Shown one piece after another: positions 7,556-15,818 of a DNA stretch of 51,353 nt. Numbering within the stretch: position 1 is the first letter of the stretch; the number at the start of each line of letters is the position of its first letter. Both the position numbers and the translations under genes were made by a program. The notes under the pieces are model-generated. The model searched no databases, was not told the DNA's origin, and saw only the letters and a program-made list of their open reading frames with translations. Origin of the DNA: Agathobacter sp. (lineage in GTDB: Bacteria > Bacillota > Clostridia > Lachnospirales > Lachnospiraceae); the NCBI GenBank assembly GCA_022767075.1, contig JALEPP010000052.1, positions 1 through 51,353 on the forward strand, in the 5' to 3' direction.

Positions 7556-8527
7556 TTAGACTAGGTCCTGAGCAACCTGATACTGGTACTCGTCAATATC
7601 CTTCTTCATTGCAAGTGCTTCATCGATGTCGAAATCTACAAACTCTCCATTTTTGTGCGCTACAACACGGTTGCTCTTGCCCTGTAAAAGAAGATCTACT
7701 GCCATAGCCCCCATAACAGATGCATACATACGGTCTTTACAGGTTGGACTTCCACCGCGCTGCATATGACCAAGAATGGTGGCACGAGTCTCGATTCCGG
7801 TAGCTGCCTCGATACGCTTTGCCATACCCTGAGAATCACCGATTCCCTCAGCGTTGATAATGATATGATGCTGTTTTCCTTTTGCATGAGTTTCTTTGAT
7901 GTGTTCAATAAGCTTAGCCTCATCTCCATCGTAACGCTCCGGAAGAAGAATATCCTCTGCTCCGTTTGCGATACCACACCATAATGCAATGTAACCAGCT
8001 CTACGACCCATTACCTCGATAATCGAACAGCGAACGTGAGAAGTGGAGGTATCACGAACTTTATCAATGGCCTCCATTGCAGTGTTCACTGCAGTATCAA
8101 ATCCGATGGTGTAATCCGTACAAGCGATATCCAAATCGATGGTTCCTGGAACACCGATTGTATTGATTCCCAGTCCTGCAAGCTTCTGTGCACCCTGGAA
8201 CGATCCGTCACCACCGATAACAATCACTCCGTCGATACCATGTTTCTTACAGATTTCAGCGCCCTTTTTCTGTCCTTCCGGTGTAGTGAACTCCTTACAA
8301 CGAGCAGTCTGTAAAATAGTACCACCACGTGATATCGTATCTGATACACTCTTTTCGTTCATATCAAAAATCTCTTCGTTCAAGAGACCTGCATATCCCC
8401 TTTTTATACCTTTTACTTTTAACCCTTTATGGATAGCCTTACGTACAATCGCACGGGTTGCTGCATTCATTCCTGGTGCATCTCCTCCACTGGTAAGCAC
8501 ACCGATGGTCTTAATCTCATTTGCCAT
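7556..8527 (-). CDS. pfkA: ATP-dependent 6-phosphofructokinase
   Basis: A 323-residue glycolytic enzyme converting fructose 6-phosphate and ATP to fructose 1,6-bisphosphate. It shows the N-terminal GVLTSGGDAPGMNAATRA, GGDGS (105-109, where Gly indicates ATP rather than pyrophosphate use), PGTIDLDIACTDYTIGFDTA, EVMGRRAGYIAL and LGHMQRGGSP. The catalytic motif reads TIDLD where E. coli has TIDND; both aspartates (131, 133) are kept. Length is typical for a bacterial PfkA tetramer subunit. AGGAGG lies 7 bases upstream of the ATG. It follows dnaE by 48 bases, a linkage also common in other Firmicutes, and ends at a clear terminator. Confidence 0.95.
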   Translation of the reverse strand: MANEIKTIGVLTSGGDAPGMNAATRAIVRKAIHKGLKVKGIKRGYAGLLNEEIFDMNEKSVSDTISRGGTILQTARCKEFTTPEGQKKGAEICKKHGIDGVIVIGGDGSFQGAQKLAGLGINTIGVPGTIDLDIACTDYTIGFDTAVNTAMEAIDKVRDTSTSHVRCSIIEVMGRRAGYIALWCGIANGAEDILLPERYDGDEAKLIEHIKETHAKGKQHHIIINAEGIGDSQGMAKRIEAATGIETRATILGHMQRGGSPTCKDRMYASVMGAMAVDLLLQGKSNRVVAHKNGEFVDFDIDEALAMKKDIDEYQYQVAQDLV

Positions 8528-8575
8528 GGTCTTTTCCTCCTAAATACCTAAACTACTAGTATTTTAAACTGTTTG

Positions 8576-11500
8576 TTATCGCTTTTCAATGTTCTTTTCC
8601 ACAACTTTTACGTTTTTTTCGCCCATAAAGTTCGTCAAATTGTTCACAAGGTTTTCGTCTGCACATACGGTAAGGTTCTTTCCCATTCTTTTGATGGCTT
8701 TTGGATTCGCCACGTAGATGACCACCTCGTCCTTTCCATCGGAATCCCGAAGAAGCTCAAGAAGTTCCTTTTCTCTTGATTCGTACTGTTCTTTATCCGG
8801 GAACTGAAGCCATAGCTCTCTTGCGGTATCCGAAAACGGAATAATCCTCTGGCACACCAATTTACCTTCCTTTTCTTCATCCACCGAGGCCCTTCCTGAG
8901 ACAAAAATCTTCTCGTCCTGAGCAAGGAACATACGATAGGCCTCATAGTCCCGCGGGAAGACAATCACCTCCACAGTTCCCGTAAGATCCTCCAAGGTCA
9001 CAAATGCCATCTGCTGATTATTCTTGGTGAACTTCACTGTCACATCCGATACCAGACCGCCAACAATTACGCTTTCGTTATCCGCAACCTTTGCCACCTG
9101 GGTATCCGGATCCAGGGTAAAATCATTGGCGGTGTTGGTGATATTTTTCTTCCATTTTTCCATATACTGTTCCAAAGGATGTCCGCTTAGGTATATGCCC
9201 AATACTTCCTTTTCCATGTGGAGCAGCTCTTCCTTTTGATACTCCGGAATCGGTGGATACTGAATTTCAAAATCCTTTTTCTCCTCCGGTGCAACCAGAT
9301 CAAAAAGGCTCATCTGACCCGCAAGATTGTTCTTTTTGCCCGATACCACCTGATCGATAATCTGCGCAAACACAGACATCATCTGATGTCTGTTTCCATC
9401 CAGACTGTCGCAGGCTCCTGCCTTGATGAGATTCTCAACCGCACGCTTATTCACATCCTTATCGCTGGTTCTTTGGATAAAATCCTGAAGGGTTGTATAA
9501 GGTCCGTTGGCCTTTCTCTCCCCCACAATTCGATCGATTACCGGTCGTCCCAGACTCTTAATGGCATACAAGCCGTAGCGGATGTGGTCTCCCTCCGGTG
9601 TGAACTCCCCTTCTCCCACATTGATGTCCGGAGAAAGTACGGAAATGCCAAGCTCCTTACAGTGATAGAGGTACTCACTTGCCTTGGTAGAATTGTCGAT
9701 TACAGAGGTCATAAGAGCCGCCATAAACTCTACCGGATAATAATATTTGAGCCATGCGGTCTGCACACTGATCATGGCATATGCTGCCGCATGGGATTTG
9801 TTAAAGGCATACTTTGCAAAATCCACCATGGAATCGTAAATCTTGTTGGCTGCCTCCTCCGAAATACCATTTGCCACACAGCCCTTGATTCCCTGCTCTT
9901 TGTCGCCGTATACAAAGCTTTGACGACCTGCATCGATGACATACTGTTTCTTCTTACTCATGGCACGGCGAATATTGTCCGCCTGGCCCATGGTGTAGCC
10001 TGCAAGCTTTTGTACAATCTGCATGACCTGTTCCTGGTATACGATACATCCGTAGGTAGGCTCTAAGATACTCTCCAGCTCCGGAGTCAGATAGCTGATG
10101 GACTCTCTATTATTCTTTCCCTTGATATAGTCCGGGATAAAGTCCATTGGGCCCGGTCGATAGAGAGAAATACCGGCGATGATATCCTCAAAGCTCTGAG
10201 GCTTCAGCTCTGTCATAAAGCTTTGCATACCCGCAGACTCAAGCTGGAACACACCCTCCGTCTTACCGCTTCCGATAAACCCAAGAACCTTTGGATCATT
10301 GTAATCAATGTGATCGATATCTATCTCAATGCCTCTGGCAGCCTTGATATTTTTTACAGAGTCCTTTAACACGGTCAGGGTTCTAAGTCCCAAAAAGTCC
10401 ATCTTCAAAAGGCCAAGCTCTTCCAACTGGACCATGTTATACTCCGCCGTTGGACTGCCATCGTTTGCTCTGCCAAGGGGCACGTAATCACTGGCTACAC
10501 CGGGATATATAACCACTCCTGCCGCATGAACGGAGGTATGGTTTGGAAGTCCCTCCAGCTTTTTGGCCATATCAATCAAGGCATGCATCTCGCGGTCTCC
10601 CTCATACAAAGCTCTAAATTCCGGATTCTTCGTAAGGGCATCCTCTATGGTAATATTTAATTCCATGGGAATCATCTTTGCCACACGATCCATCTGGGCA
10701 TAAGGAAAATCCAAGGCTTTTCCAACGGCTTTAATGACACCTCTTGCAGCCATGGTTCCAAAGGTAACAATCTGGGTAACGGAATCCGCTCCGTACTTTT
10801 GTGAGACATACTCAATGGCACGATATCTCTCTGCGTACTCGAAATCCACGTCGATATCGGGCATGGATACACGCTCCGGATTCAAGAAGCGCTCAAAGAG
10901 AAGCTGGTACTTTACCGGGTCAATGTTGGTAATTCCGGTACAATAACACACACGGCTACCTGCCGCAGAGCCTCGTCCCGGTCCCACCCAGCAATCGTGG
11001 GTTCTGCTCCAGTTGATGTAATCCCATACAATGAGGATATACTCCACAAATCCCATCTTCTGAATAATGCCAAGTTCATACTGCATAGCTTCATAGATTT
11101 CATCCAATACTCTCTGTCGCTCTGCAAGTTCCTCCGGTGAAAGTTCCCTGCCTGCCACCTTAGGGTCCATGGAATACTCCGGCATATTGCGATATTTCTG
11201 CTCAAAGCCTCTGTCACAAAGGTCACTTAGGAAGGCATAGGCACTTTCATAGCCCTGTGGCACCTCATATTTTGGAATCTTGTAATTGCCGAACTCCAAC
11301 TCCACATGACAACGGTCTGCAATTTTCTGGGTATTCTCCAGTGCCTCCGGCGCATATGGAAAGAGGCTTCGCATCTCTTCCTCACTTTTCACATAGAACT
11401 GACCGCCCTCGTAACGCATACGATCCTCGTCGGTAATCTTCTTTCCCGTCTGGATACATAACAGTACATCGTGGGCCTCCACGTCAGTGTCATAGGTATA

Positions 11501-12124
11501 GTGGATATCGTTGGTGCATACCAGTTCAATTCCAAGCTCCTGTCCCATGCGGTAAAGCTGTTGATTCACGTACTTCTGATCCGCAATCCCGTGGTCCTGA
11601 AGCTCGAAAAAGAAATTGTCCTTGCCAAAACAGTTCTGGTATTTCAAAGCAAGCTTTTTGGCTTCCTCATACTGGCCTCTTACAAGGGCTCTAGGAATCT
11701 CTCCCGCCAGACAGGCTGTCAGACAAATCAGACCCTCATGGTACTTTTCCAGGGTTTCAAAGTCCACACGTGGTCTGTAATAATATCCTTCTGTGTATCC
11801 GATGGATACAATCTTCATAAGGTTGTCATAGCCCTTGTTGTTCTCTGCCAGCAAAATCAGATGGTAGTAGCGGTCCTCTCCGTGACTCATCTCTCTGTCA
11901 AATCTGGAAGCTGGAGCCACATACACCTCACAGCCTATGATGGGATTGATTTCATTTGCCTTGCAGGTCTTATAGAACTCTACCACACCGTACATATTGC
12001 CATGGTCTGTGATAGCGGCACTATTCATGCCAAGCTCCTTCACTTTGGCCACATAGTTTTTTATTTTGTTGGATCCATCCAACAGCGAATATTCTGTATG
12101 AGTATGAAGATGACAAAAAGCCAT
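8576..12124 (-). CDS. dnaE: DNA polymerase III alpha subunit (DnaE)
   Basis: A replicative-type DNA polymerase of 1182 residues. It has an N-terminal PHP domain (HLHTHTEYSLLDG, TDHGNMYGVVEF, GCEVYV, TACLAGEIP, NDIHYTYD) whose metal-binding residues look intact, so intrinsic exonuclease activity is possible. The polymerase palm carries PDIDVDFEYAER near residue 420 and KMDFLGLRTLT. A helix-hairpin-helix region (FIQRTSDKDVNKRAVENLIKAGA) and an OB fold (VIVGGLVSDVTVKFTKNNQQ) follow. It lacks the PolC exonuclease insertion, so it is the DnaE-type enzyme that acts beside PolC in low-GC Gram-positives. AAGGAG lies 11 bases upstream of the ATG. It sits between traX and pfkA on one strand. Confidence 0.96.
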   Translation of the reverse strand: MAFCHLHTHTEYSLLDGSNKIKNYVAKVKELGMNSAAITDHGNMYGVVEFYKTCKANEINPIIGCEVYVAPASRFDREMSHGEDRYYHLILLAENNKGYDNLMKIVSIGYTEGYYYRPRVDFETLEKYHEGLICLTACLAGEIPRALVRGQYEEAKKLALKYQNCFGKDNFFFELQDHGIADQKYVNQQLYRMGQELGIELVCTNDIHYTYDTDVEAHDVLLCIQTGKKITDEDRMRYEGGQFYVKSEEEMRSLFPYAPEALENTQKIADRCHVELEFGNYKIPKYEVPQGYESAYAFLSDLCDRGFEQKYRNMPEYSMDPKVAGRELSPEELAERQRVLDEIYEAMQYELGIIQKMGFVEYILIVWDYINWSRTHDCWVGPGRGSAAGSRVCYCTGITNIDPVKYQLLFERFLNPERVSMPDIDVDFEYAERYRAIEYVSQKYGADSVTQIVTFGTMAARGVIKAVGKALDFPYAQMDRVAKMIPMELNITIEDALTKNPEFRALYEGDREMHALIDMAKKLEGLPNHTSVHAAGVVIYPGVASDYVPLGRANDGSPTAEYNMVQLEELGLLKMDFLGLRTLTVLKDSVKNIKAARGIEIDIDHIDYNDPKVLGFIGSGKTEGVFQLESAGMQSFMTELKPQSFEDIIAGISLYRPGPMDFIPDYIKGKNNRESISYLTPELESILEPTYGCIVYQEQVMQIVQKLAGYTMGQADNIRRAMSKKKQYVIDAGRQSFVYGDKEQGIKGCVANGISEEAANKIYDSMVDFAKYAFNKSHAAAYAMISVQTAWLKYYYPVEFMAALMTSVIDNSTKASEYLYHCKELGISVLSPDINVGEGEFTPEGDHIRYGLYAIKSLGRPVIDRIVGERKANGPYTTLQDFIQRTSDKDVNKRAVENLIKAGACDSLDGNRHQMMSVFAQIIDQVVSGKKNNLAGQMSLFDLVAPEEKKDFEIQYPPIPEYQKEELLHMEKEVLGIYLSGHPLEQYMEKWKKNITNTANDFTLDPDTQVAKVADNESVIVGGLVSDVTVKFTKNNQQMAFVTLEDLTGTVEVIVFPRDYEAYRMFLAQDEKIFVSGRASVDEEKEGKLVCQRIIPFSDTARELWLQFPDKEQYESREKELLELLRDSDGKDEVVIYVANPKAIKRMGKNLTVCADENLVNNLTNFMGEKNVKVVEKNIEKR

Positions 12125-12164
12125 GTTACAACAATCTCCTTTTCTACTACCCGAATAATGTCAA

Positions 12165-13004
12165 TTAAATCCCAAGTCCCAAATAATAGCACCCCAAAGC
12201 TAATAATAACAAATGTACCGGATAAAAGGCATAGAAGAAGTATTTCATTCCTACACTGCTCTTTCCCCTTGTACCATTGTAGTAATAGATTGGAATCAAC
12301 ATGAAAAATGCTACCCATTCGATGGTTCCACACATAAGTCCTAGTATCAATACTGCCACCCCGAACCCAAGCATTCTGTGATTTCGCAGCAAATAAAACA
12401 CTGCAATGGCGGCTACTCCTCCGGCAGAATAGTCTGTGTGAAGCAAATTCGCAAGCTCCATAGAACCAAGGATCACAACTGCCATCAACACACACTTAAC
12501 AAAAATCTGTGGGATGGTTGGTTGTTCCTTCCGAAGTCTCTTATCCAGCCAGTCCAATATTCCCACCATCACAAGACCAATGAGGAGTGTGACAAATACA
12601 CTGTTGGAGCTCATATCAAAGAAGCTCCTCTGGAAGGCCATGTCAAATGGAATCTCTGATAAAATTACAAAAATCCCCATATTTCTTACGTACTTCCAGT
12701 AGCTTCTGGTGTGCATAAAGCCCTCAATCAACAAAAAGCAATAGATTGGAAAGGCCATTCGCCCCACACAACGAAGAGCAATATAGATGTCAAACCATAA
12801 ATCATAATTCGCCTCCGTAATCCAAAGACTTCCGGCCATACCAAACTGGCGCTCAATAATTGTAGCCGCAAAATGATCGATAAACATGGTAACAACCGCT
12901 ATCATCTTTAGCGTAAAACCACTGCATCCCCTTAATCTCCCCTCATAACTGCCCTGATTTCCTACAGCAGTTGTCAAACTTCCTGATTCCATGTAATACC
13001 TCAT
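12165..13004 (-). CDS. TraX-family integral membrane protein
   Basis: A 279-residue protein with about eight membrane helices, including the family-typical FTLKMIAVVTMFIDHFAA, then GRMAFPIYCFLLIEGFMHTR and FYPVHLLLLALGCYYLG at the end. TraX was named for F-pilin N-acetylation, but chromosomal TraX-like proteins in Firmicutes are widespread and probably acylate other cell-surface substrates; the substrate here is unknown. There are no conjugation genes nearby. A TTTACA-17-TAAAAT promoter lies just upstream, and dnaE follows after 40 bases, so traX may be the first gene of a traX-dnaE-pfkA transcript. The start codon could also be the ATG four codons further in. Confidence 0.85.
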   Translation of the reverse strand: MRYYMESGSLTTAVGNQGSYEGRLRGCSGFTLKMIAVVTMFIDHFAATIIERQFGMAGSLWITEANYDLWFDIYIALRCVGRMAFPIYCFLLIEGFMHTRSYWKYVRNMGIFVILSEIPFDMAFQRSFFDMSSNSVFVTLLIGLVMVGILDWLDKRLRKEQPTIPQIFVKCVLMAVVILGSMELANLLHTDYSAGGVAAIAVFYLLRNHRMLGFGVAVLILGLMCGTIEWVAFFMLIPIYYYNGTRGKSSVGMKYFFYAFYPVHLLLLALGCYYLGLGI

Positions 13005-13031
13005 TCTTTCTCTTTCCTATTTCTCCCTAAT

Positions 13032-13060
13032 ATTTTAATAATAGTTTCTCTCTCTGTAAA
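13032..13060 (-). promoter_or_regulatory. Promoter for traX (and probably dnaE-pfkA)
   Basis: Read on minus, TTTACA-17-TAAAAT. Transcription would start near 13025, about 20 bases before the traX ATG. Confidence 0.65.
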
Positions 13061-13127
13061 GAGAATACCACCTACAGATTTTTGAGTTTTTCATTTTTCA
13101 ATATCCCATCTTCGGTTATATCCCCAC

Positions 13128-13166
13128 AAGAAAAGGGAAGGATCCATTATAAACGGTTCCTTCCCT
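13128..13166 (-). terminator. Intrinsic terminator after glgP
   Basis: Read on minus, GGGAAGGAACC and GGATCCTTCCC form a 10-11 bp stem with an 8-9 base loop, followed by TTTTCTTG. It lies 30 bases past the glgP stop. Confidence 0.85.
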
Positions 13167-13197
13167 CAAAATAAGTCCCTATATTTTTCCAACCGGA

Positions 13198-15666
13198 TTA
13201 TTTGATTAAATCCAGCTTCCAGATATCATCTACGTACTCCTGAATGGTACGGTCTGATGAGAATTTGCCTACGTGCGCTACGTTAAGAAGTGCCACGCGG
13301 TTCCATGCATCCTGGTCTGCATAAAGCTTAGCTACCCGCTTCTGAGTCTCTGCATAAGAGCGGAAGTCTCCAAGAATAAAGTAGCGGTCTGCACTTGCTC
13401 CATCCTGACTGTTGAGAAGCGCATTGTACAGTTCTCGGAATAATTCCTTATCGTTAAAGGAATACGTTCCATCTACCAGCTGATTTAATACGCGCCGGAT
13501 TCCCGGATCATTGTTGTAGATATCCTTTGCATGATAATCCTTGTTTTTTTCATGAGCAATAATCTCGTCAGAGCTCATACCAAAGATAAAGATATTATCT
13601 GCACCAACTTCTTCGTACATTTCTACGTTAGCTCCATCCATGGTTCCGATGGTAACAGCACCATTTAACATGAATTTCATATTTCCGGTACCGGAAGCTT
13701 CCTTGCTGGCAGTAGAAATCTGCTCGCTCACATCTGCTGCCGCAAAAATCATTTCCGCATTGCTGACCTTGTAATCTTCAATGAATACCACCTTGATTTT
13801 TCCGTCGATGGATTTGTCGTTGTTGATGATTTCCGCTACACTGTTGATGAGCTTAATTGAAAGCTTTGCATTGCGGTAGCCTGCTGCTGCCTTTGCCCCA
13901 AAAATAAAGGTTCTTGGGATAAATTCCATATCCGGATGTTCCAAAAGCTCATTGTACAAATACATCACATGGAGAATATTCATGAGCTGTCTCTTATACT
14001 CGTGAAGTCTCTTGACCTGAACATCGAAAATGGAATCCGGATTTACCTCGATGCCATTGTGCTTTTTGATATACTCAGCCAGTCGAACCTTGTTGGCACG
14101 TTTGATGGCTGCAAACTCATCCCTTGCCTTCTTCTTTTCCGCAAGAGGAATCAGCTTCTCCATCTGGGACAAATCTGTAATCCATCCATCCCCAATCTGC
14201 TGGGTTACCCAGTTTGCAAGCATTGGGTTTCCATGGGCTAAGAATCTTCTCTGGGTAATTCCATTGGTCTTGTTGTTAAACTTCTCCGGGAACATCTCGT
14301 AGAAGTCATGCAATTCCTGATTCTTTAAAATCTCTGTGTGAAGTCTTGCAACACCGTTAACCGAATAACCTGCTGCAATGGCAAGATGCGCCATCTTAAC
14401 CTGTCCATCATAGAGAATCGCCATTTTCTTAACCTTTTCCTCGTCCCCAGGGAAGCGGTCTCTGATGTCCTGCTCAAATCTGCGGTTAATCTCATCTACA
14501 ATCTGATAGATTCTTGGGAGCAGTCTGCGGAAGATCTCGATTGGCCATTTTTCCAAAGCTTCCGCCATGATCGTGTGGTTGGTGTATGCCACGGTTCTTG
14601 TGGTAATATCCCATGCATCCTCCCAGGTCAGACCTTCCTCGTCCAAAAGGATACGCATAAGCTCTGCCACCGCTACCGTTGGGTGGGTATCATTCATCTG
14701 GAAGGTTACCTTCTCCGGAAGCAGATGAATATCATCGTGGGATTTATGGAATCGCTCCAGAGCTCTTTGAATACTTGCTGACACAAAGAAATACTGCTGT
14801 TTTAGGCGCAACTCTTTTCCTGCAACATGGTTATCGTTTGGATACAGCACCTCTACCAGATTTCTTGCAAGGTTCTCCTGGGCCACAGCCTTGTCGTAAA
14901 GCCCCTTATCGAAGGAGTCCAAAGAAAAAATCTCCTTTGGCTGTGCATCCCAAATCATCAGGGTATCCACGATACCGTTGTTGTATCCAAGAATCGGCAT
15001 ATCATATGGCACCGCAAGAACTGACTGATAGTTCTCATGTACAAAGGTCAGGGAGCCATCCTCCTTGTTGTCCACACGCACATTTCCACCAAACTTCACC
15101 TCGTAACAGTACTCCGGGCGCTTCATCTCAAATGGATATCCATCCTTTAACCAGTTGTCCGGGACCTCCACCTGAAATCCGTCAGAAATTCTCTGCTTAA
15201 ACATCCCATAGCGGTAACGAATTCCACAGCCGTAAGCTCCATATCCAAGAGTGGCAAGGGAATCCATAAAGCAGGCGGCCAGTCGTCCAAGGCCTCCGTT
15301 TCCAAGGGCCGGATCCGGCTCCTGATCCTCGATTTCGTTTAAATCAAGTCCCAGCTCCTTCATAGCCTCCTGTGCTGCTTCATAGGCACACAGATTTATC
15401 AGGTTGTTGCCAAGGGCACGTCCCATCAAAAATTCCATGGACATGTAGTACACAACCTTTGGATCCTGCTTGTCCATCTCTCTTTGGGTATTGTACCACT
15501 GGTCCATCACCACTTCTTTTACCGTAAGGGCAAGCGCCTGGTAAATCTCCTGCTGTGAAGCCTCCTCTACACTCTTTCTGTAGTTGTTCTTGAGAGCCTC
15601 TTTTACTCCTTTGACAATATCATCCTTGCTTGGCATAGTCTTACTCTGCATAGCATTTTTTCTCAT
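13198..15666 (-). CDS. glgP: Glycogen/starch phosphorylase
   Basis: An 822-residue GT35 enzyme releasing glucose 1-phosphate from alpha-1,4-glucans in the cytoplasm. Recognisable blocks are KVVYYMSMEFLMGRALGNNL, DPALGNGGLGRLAACFMDS, FQMNDTHPTVAVAELMRILL, VKRLHEYKRQLMNILHV, and the pyridoxal-phosphate lysine segment EASGTGNMKFMLNGA (Lys near residue 664). The ORF-track start is 44 codons upstream and overlaps the ileS terminator. The ATG at 15666 with AAGGAGG 8 bases upstream is chosen. An in-frame ATG at 15711 also follows AAGGAGG, but at only 3 bases spacing. No other glycogen gene is adjacent, so it is an isolated copy behind its own terminator. Confidence 0.95.
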   Translation of the reverse strand: MRKNAMQSKTMPSKDDIVKGVKEALKNNYRKSVEEASQQEIYQALALTVKEVVMDQWYNTQREMDKQDPKVVYYMSMEFLMGRALGNNLINLCAYEAAQEAMKELGLDLNEIEDQEPDPALGNGGLGRLAACFMDSLATLGYGAYGCGIRYRYGMFKQRISDGFQVEVPDNWLKDGYPFEMKRPEYCYEVKFGGNVRVDNKEDGSLTFVHENYQSVLAVPYDMPILGYNNGIVDTLMIWDAQPKEIFSLDSFDKGLYDKAVAQENLARNLVEVLYPNDNHVAGKELRLKQQYFFVSASIQRALERFHKSHDDIHLLPEKVTFQMNDTHPTVAVAELMRILLDEEGLTWEDAWDITTRTVAYTNHTIMAEALEKWPIEIFRRLLPRIYQIVDEINRRFEQDIRDRFPGDEEKVKKMAILYDGQVKMAHLAIAAGYSVNGVARLHTEILKNQELHDFYEMFPEKFNNKTNGITQRRFLAHGNPMLANWVTQQIGDGWITDLSQMEKLIPLAEKKKARDEFAAIKRANKVRLAEYIKKHNGIEVNPDSIFDVQVKRLHEYKRQLMNILHVMYLYNELLEHPDMEFIPRTFIFGAKAAAGYRNAKLSIKLINSVAEIINNDKSIDGKIKVVFIEDYKVSNAEMIFAAADVSEQISTASKEASGTGNMKFMLNGAVTIGTMDGANVEMYEEVGADNIFIFGMSSDEIIAHEKNKDYHAKDIYNNDPGIRRVLNQLVDGTYSFNDKELFRELYNALLNSQDGASADRYFILGDFRSYAETQKRVAKLYADQDAWNRVALLNVAHVGKFSSDRTIQEYVDDIWKLDLIK

Positions 15667-15748
15667 GATGCTTTCCTCCTTATTTCCATAGGCATCTTTT
15701 TTCCGTATCATAAGCCTCCTTACGACAGAAATTATGAAAAATATGTTC

Positions 15749-15785
15749 AAAAAGGGAGCATGACCCTTCTTGGTCAGCTCCCTCC
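15749..15785 (-). terminator. Intrinsic terminator after ileS
   Basis: Read on minus, AGGGAGCTGACC and GGTCATGCTCCCT form a 12-bp stem with one bulged base and a 6-base loop, followed by TTTTTG. Confidence 0.9.
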
Positions 15786-15818
15786 TATTTTTATACATAG
15801 CGGTGGATATCCGGATAC

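Noticed and set aside
9218-10066. 282-residue plus-strand ORF
   Set aside because: It lies wholly antisense to dnaE, whose motifs are continuous there; a shadow frame.
11471-12304. 277-residue plus-strand ORF
   Set aside because: Antisense to the dnaE N-terminus and traX end; no motifs and no ribosome binding site.
12165-13004. Conjugative element suggested by traX
   Set aside because: TraX-like proteins are common chromosomal proteins and no other transfer genes, integrase or att repeats are present.
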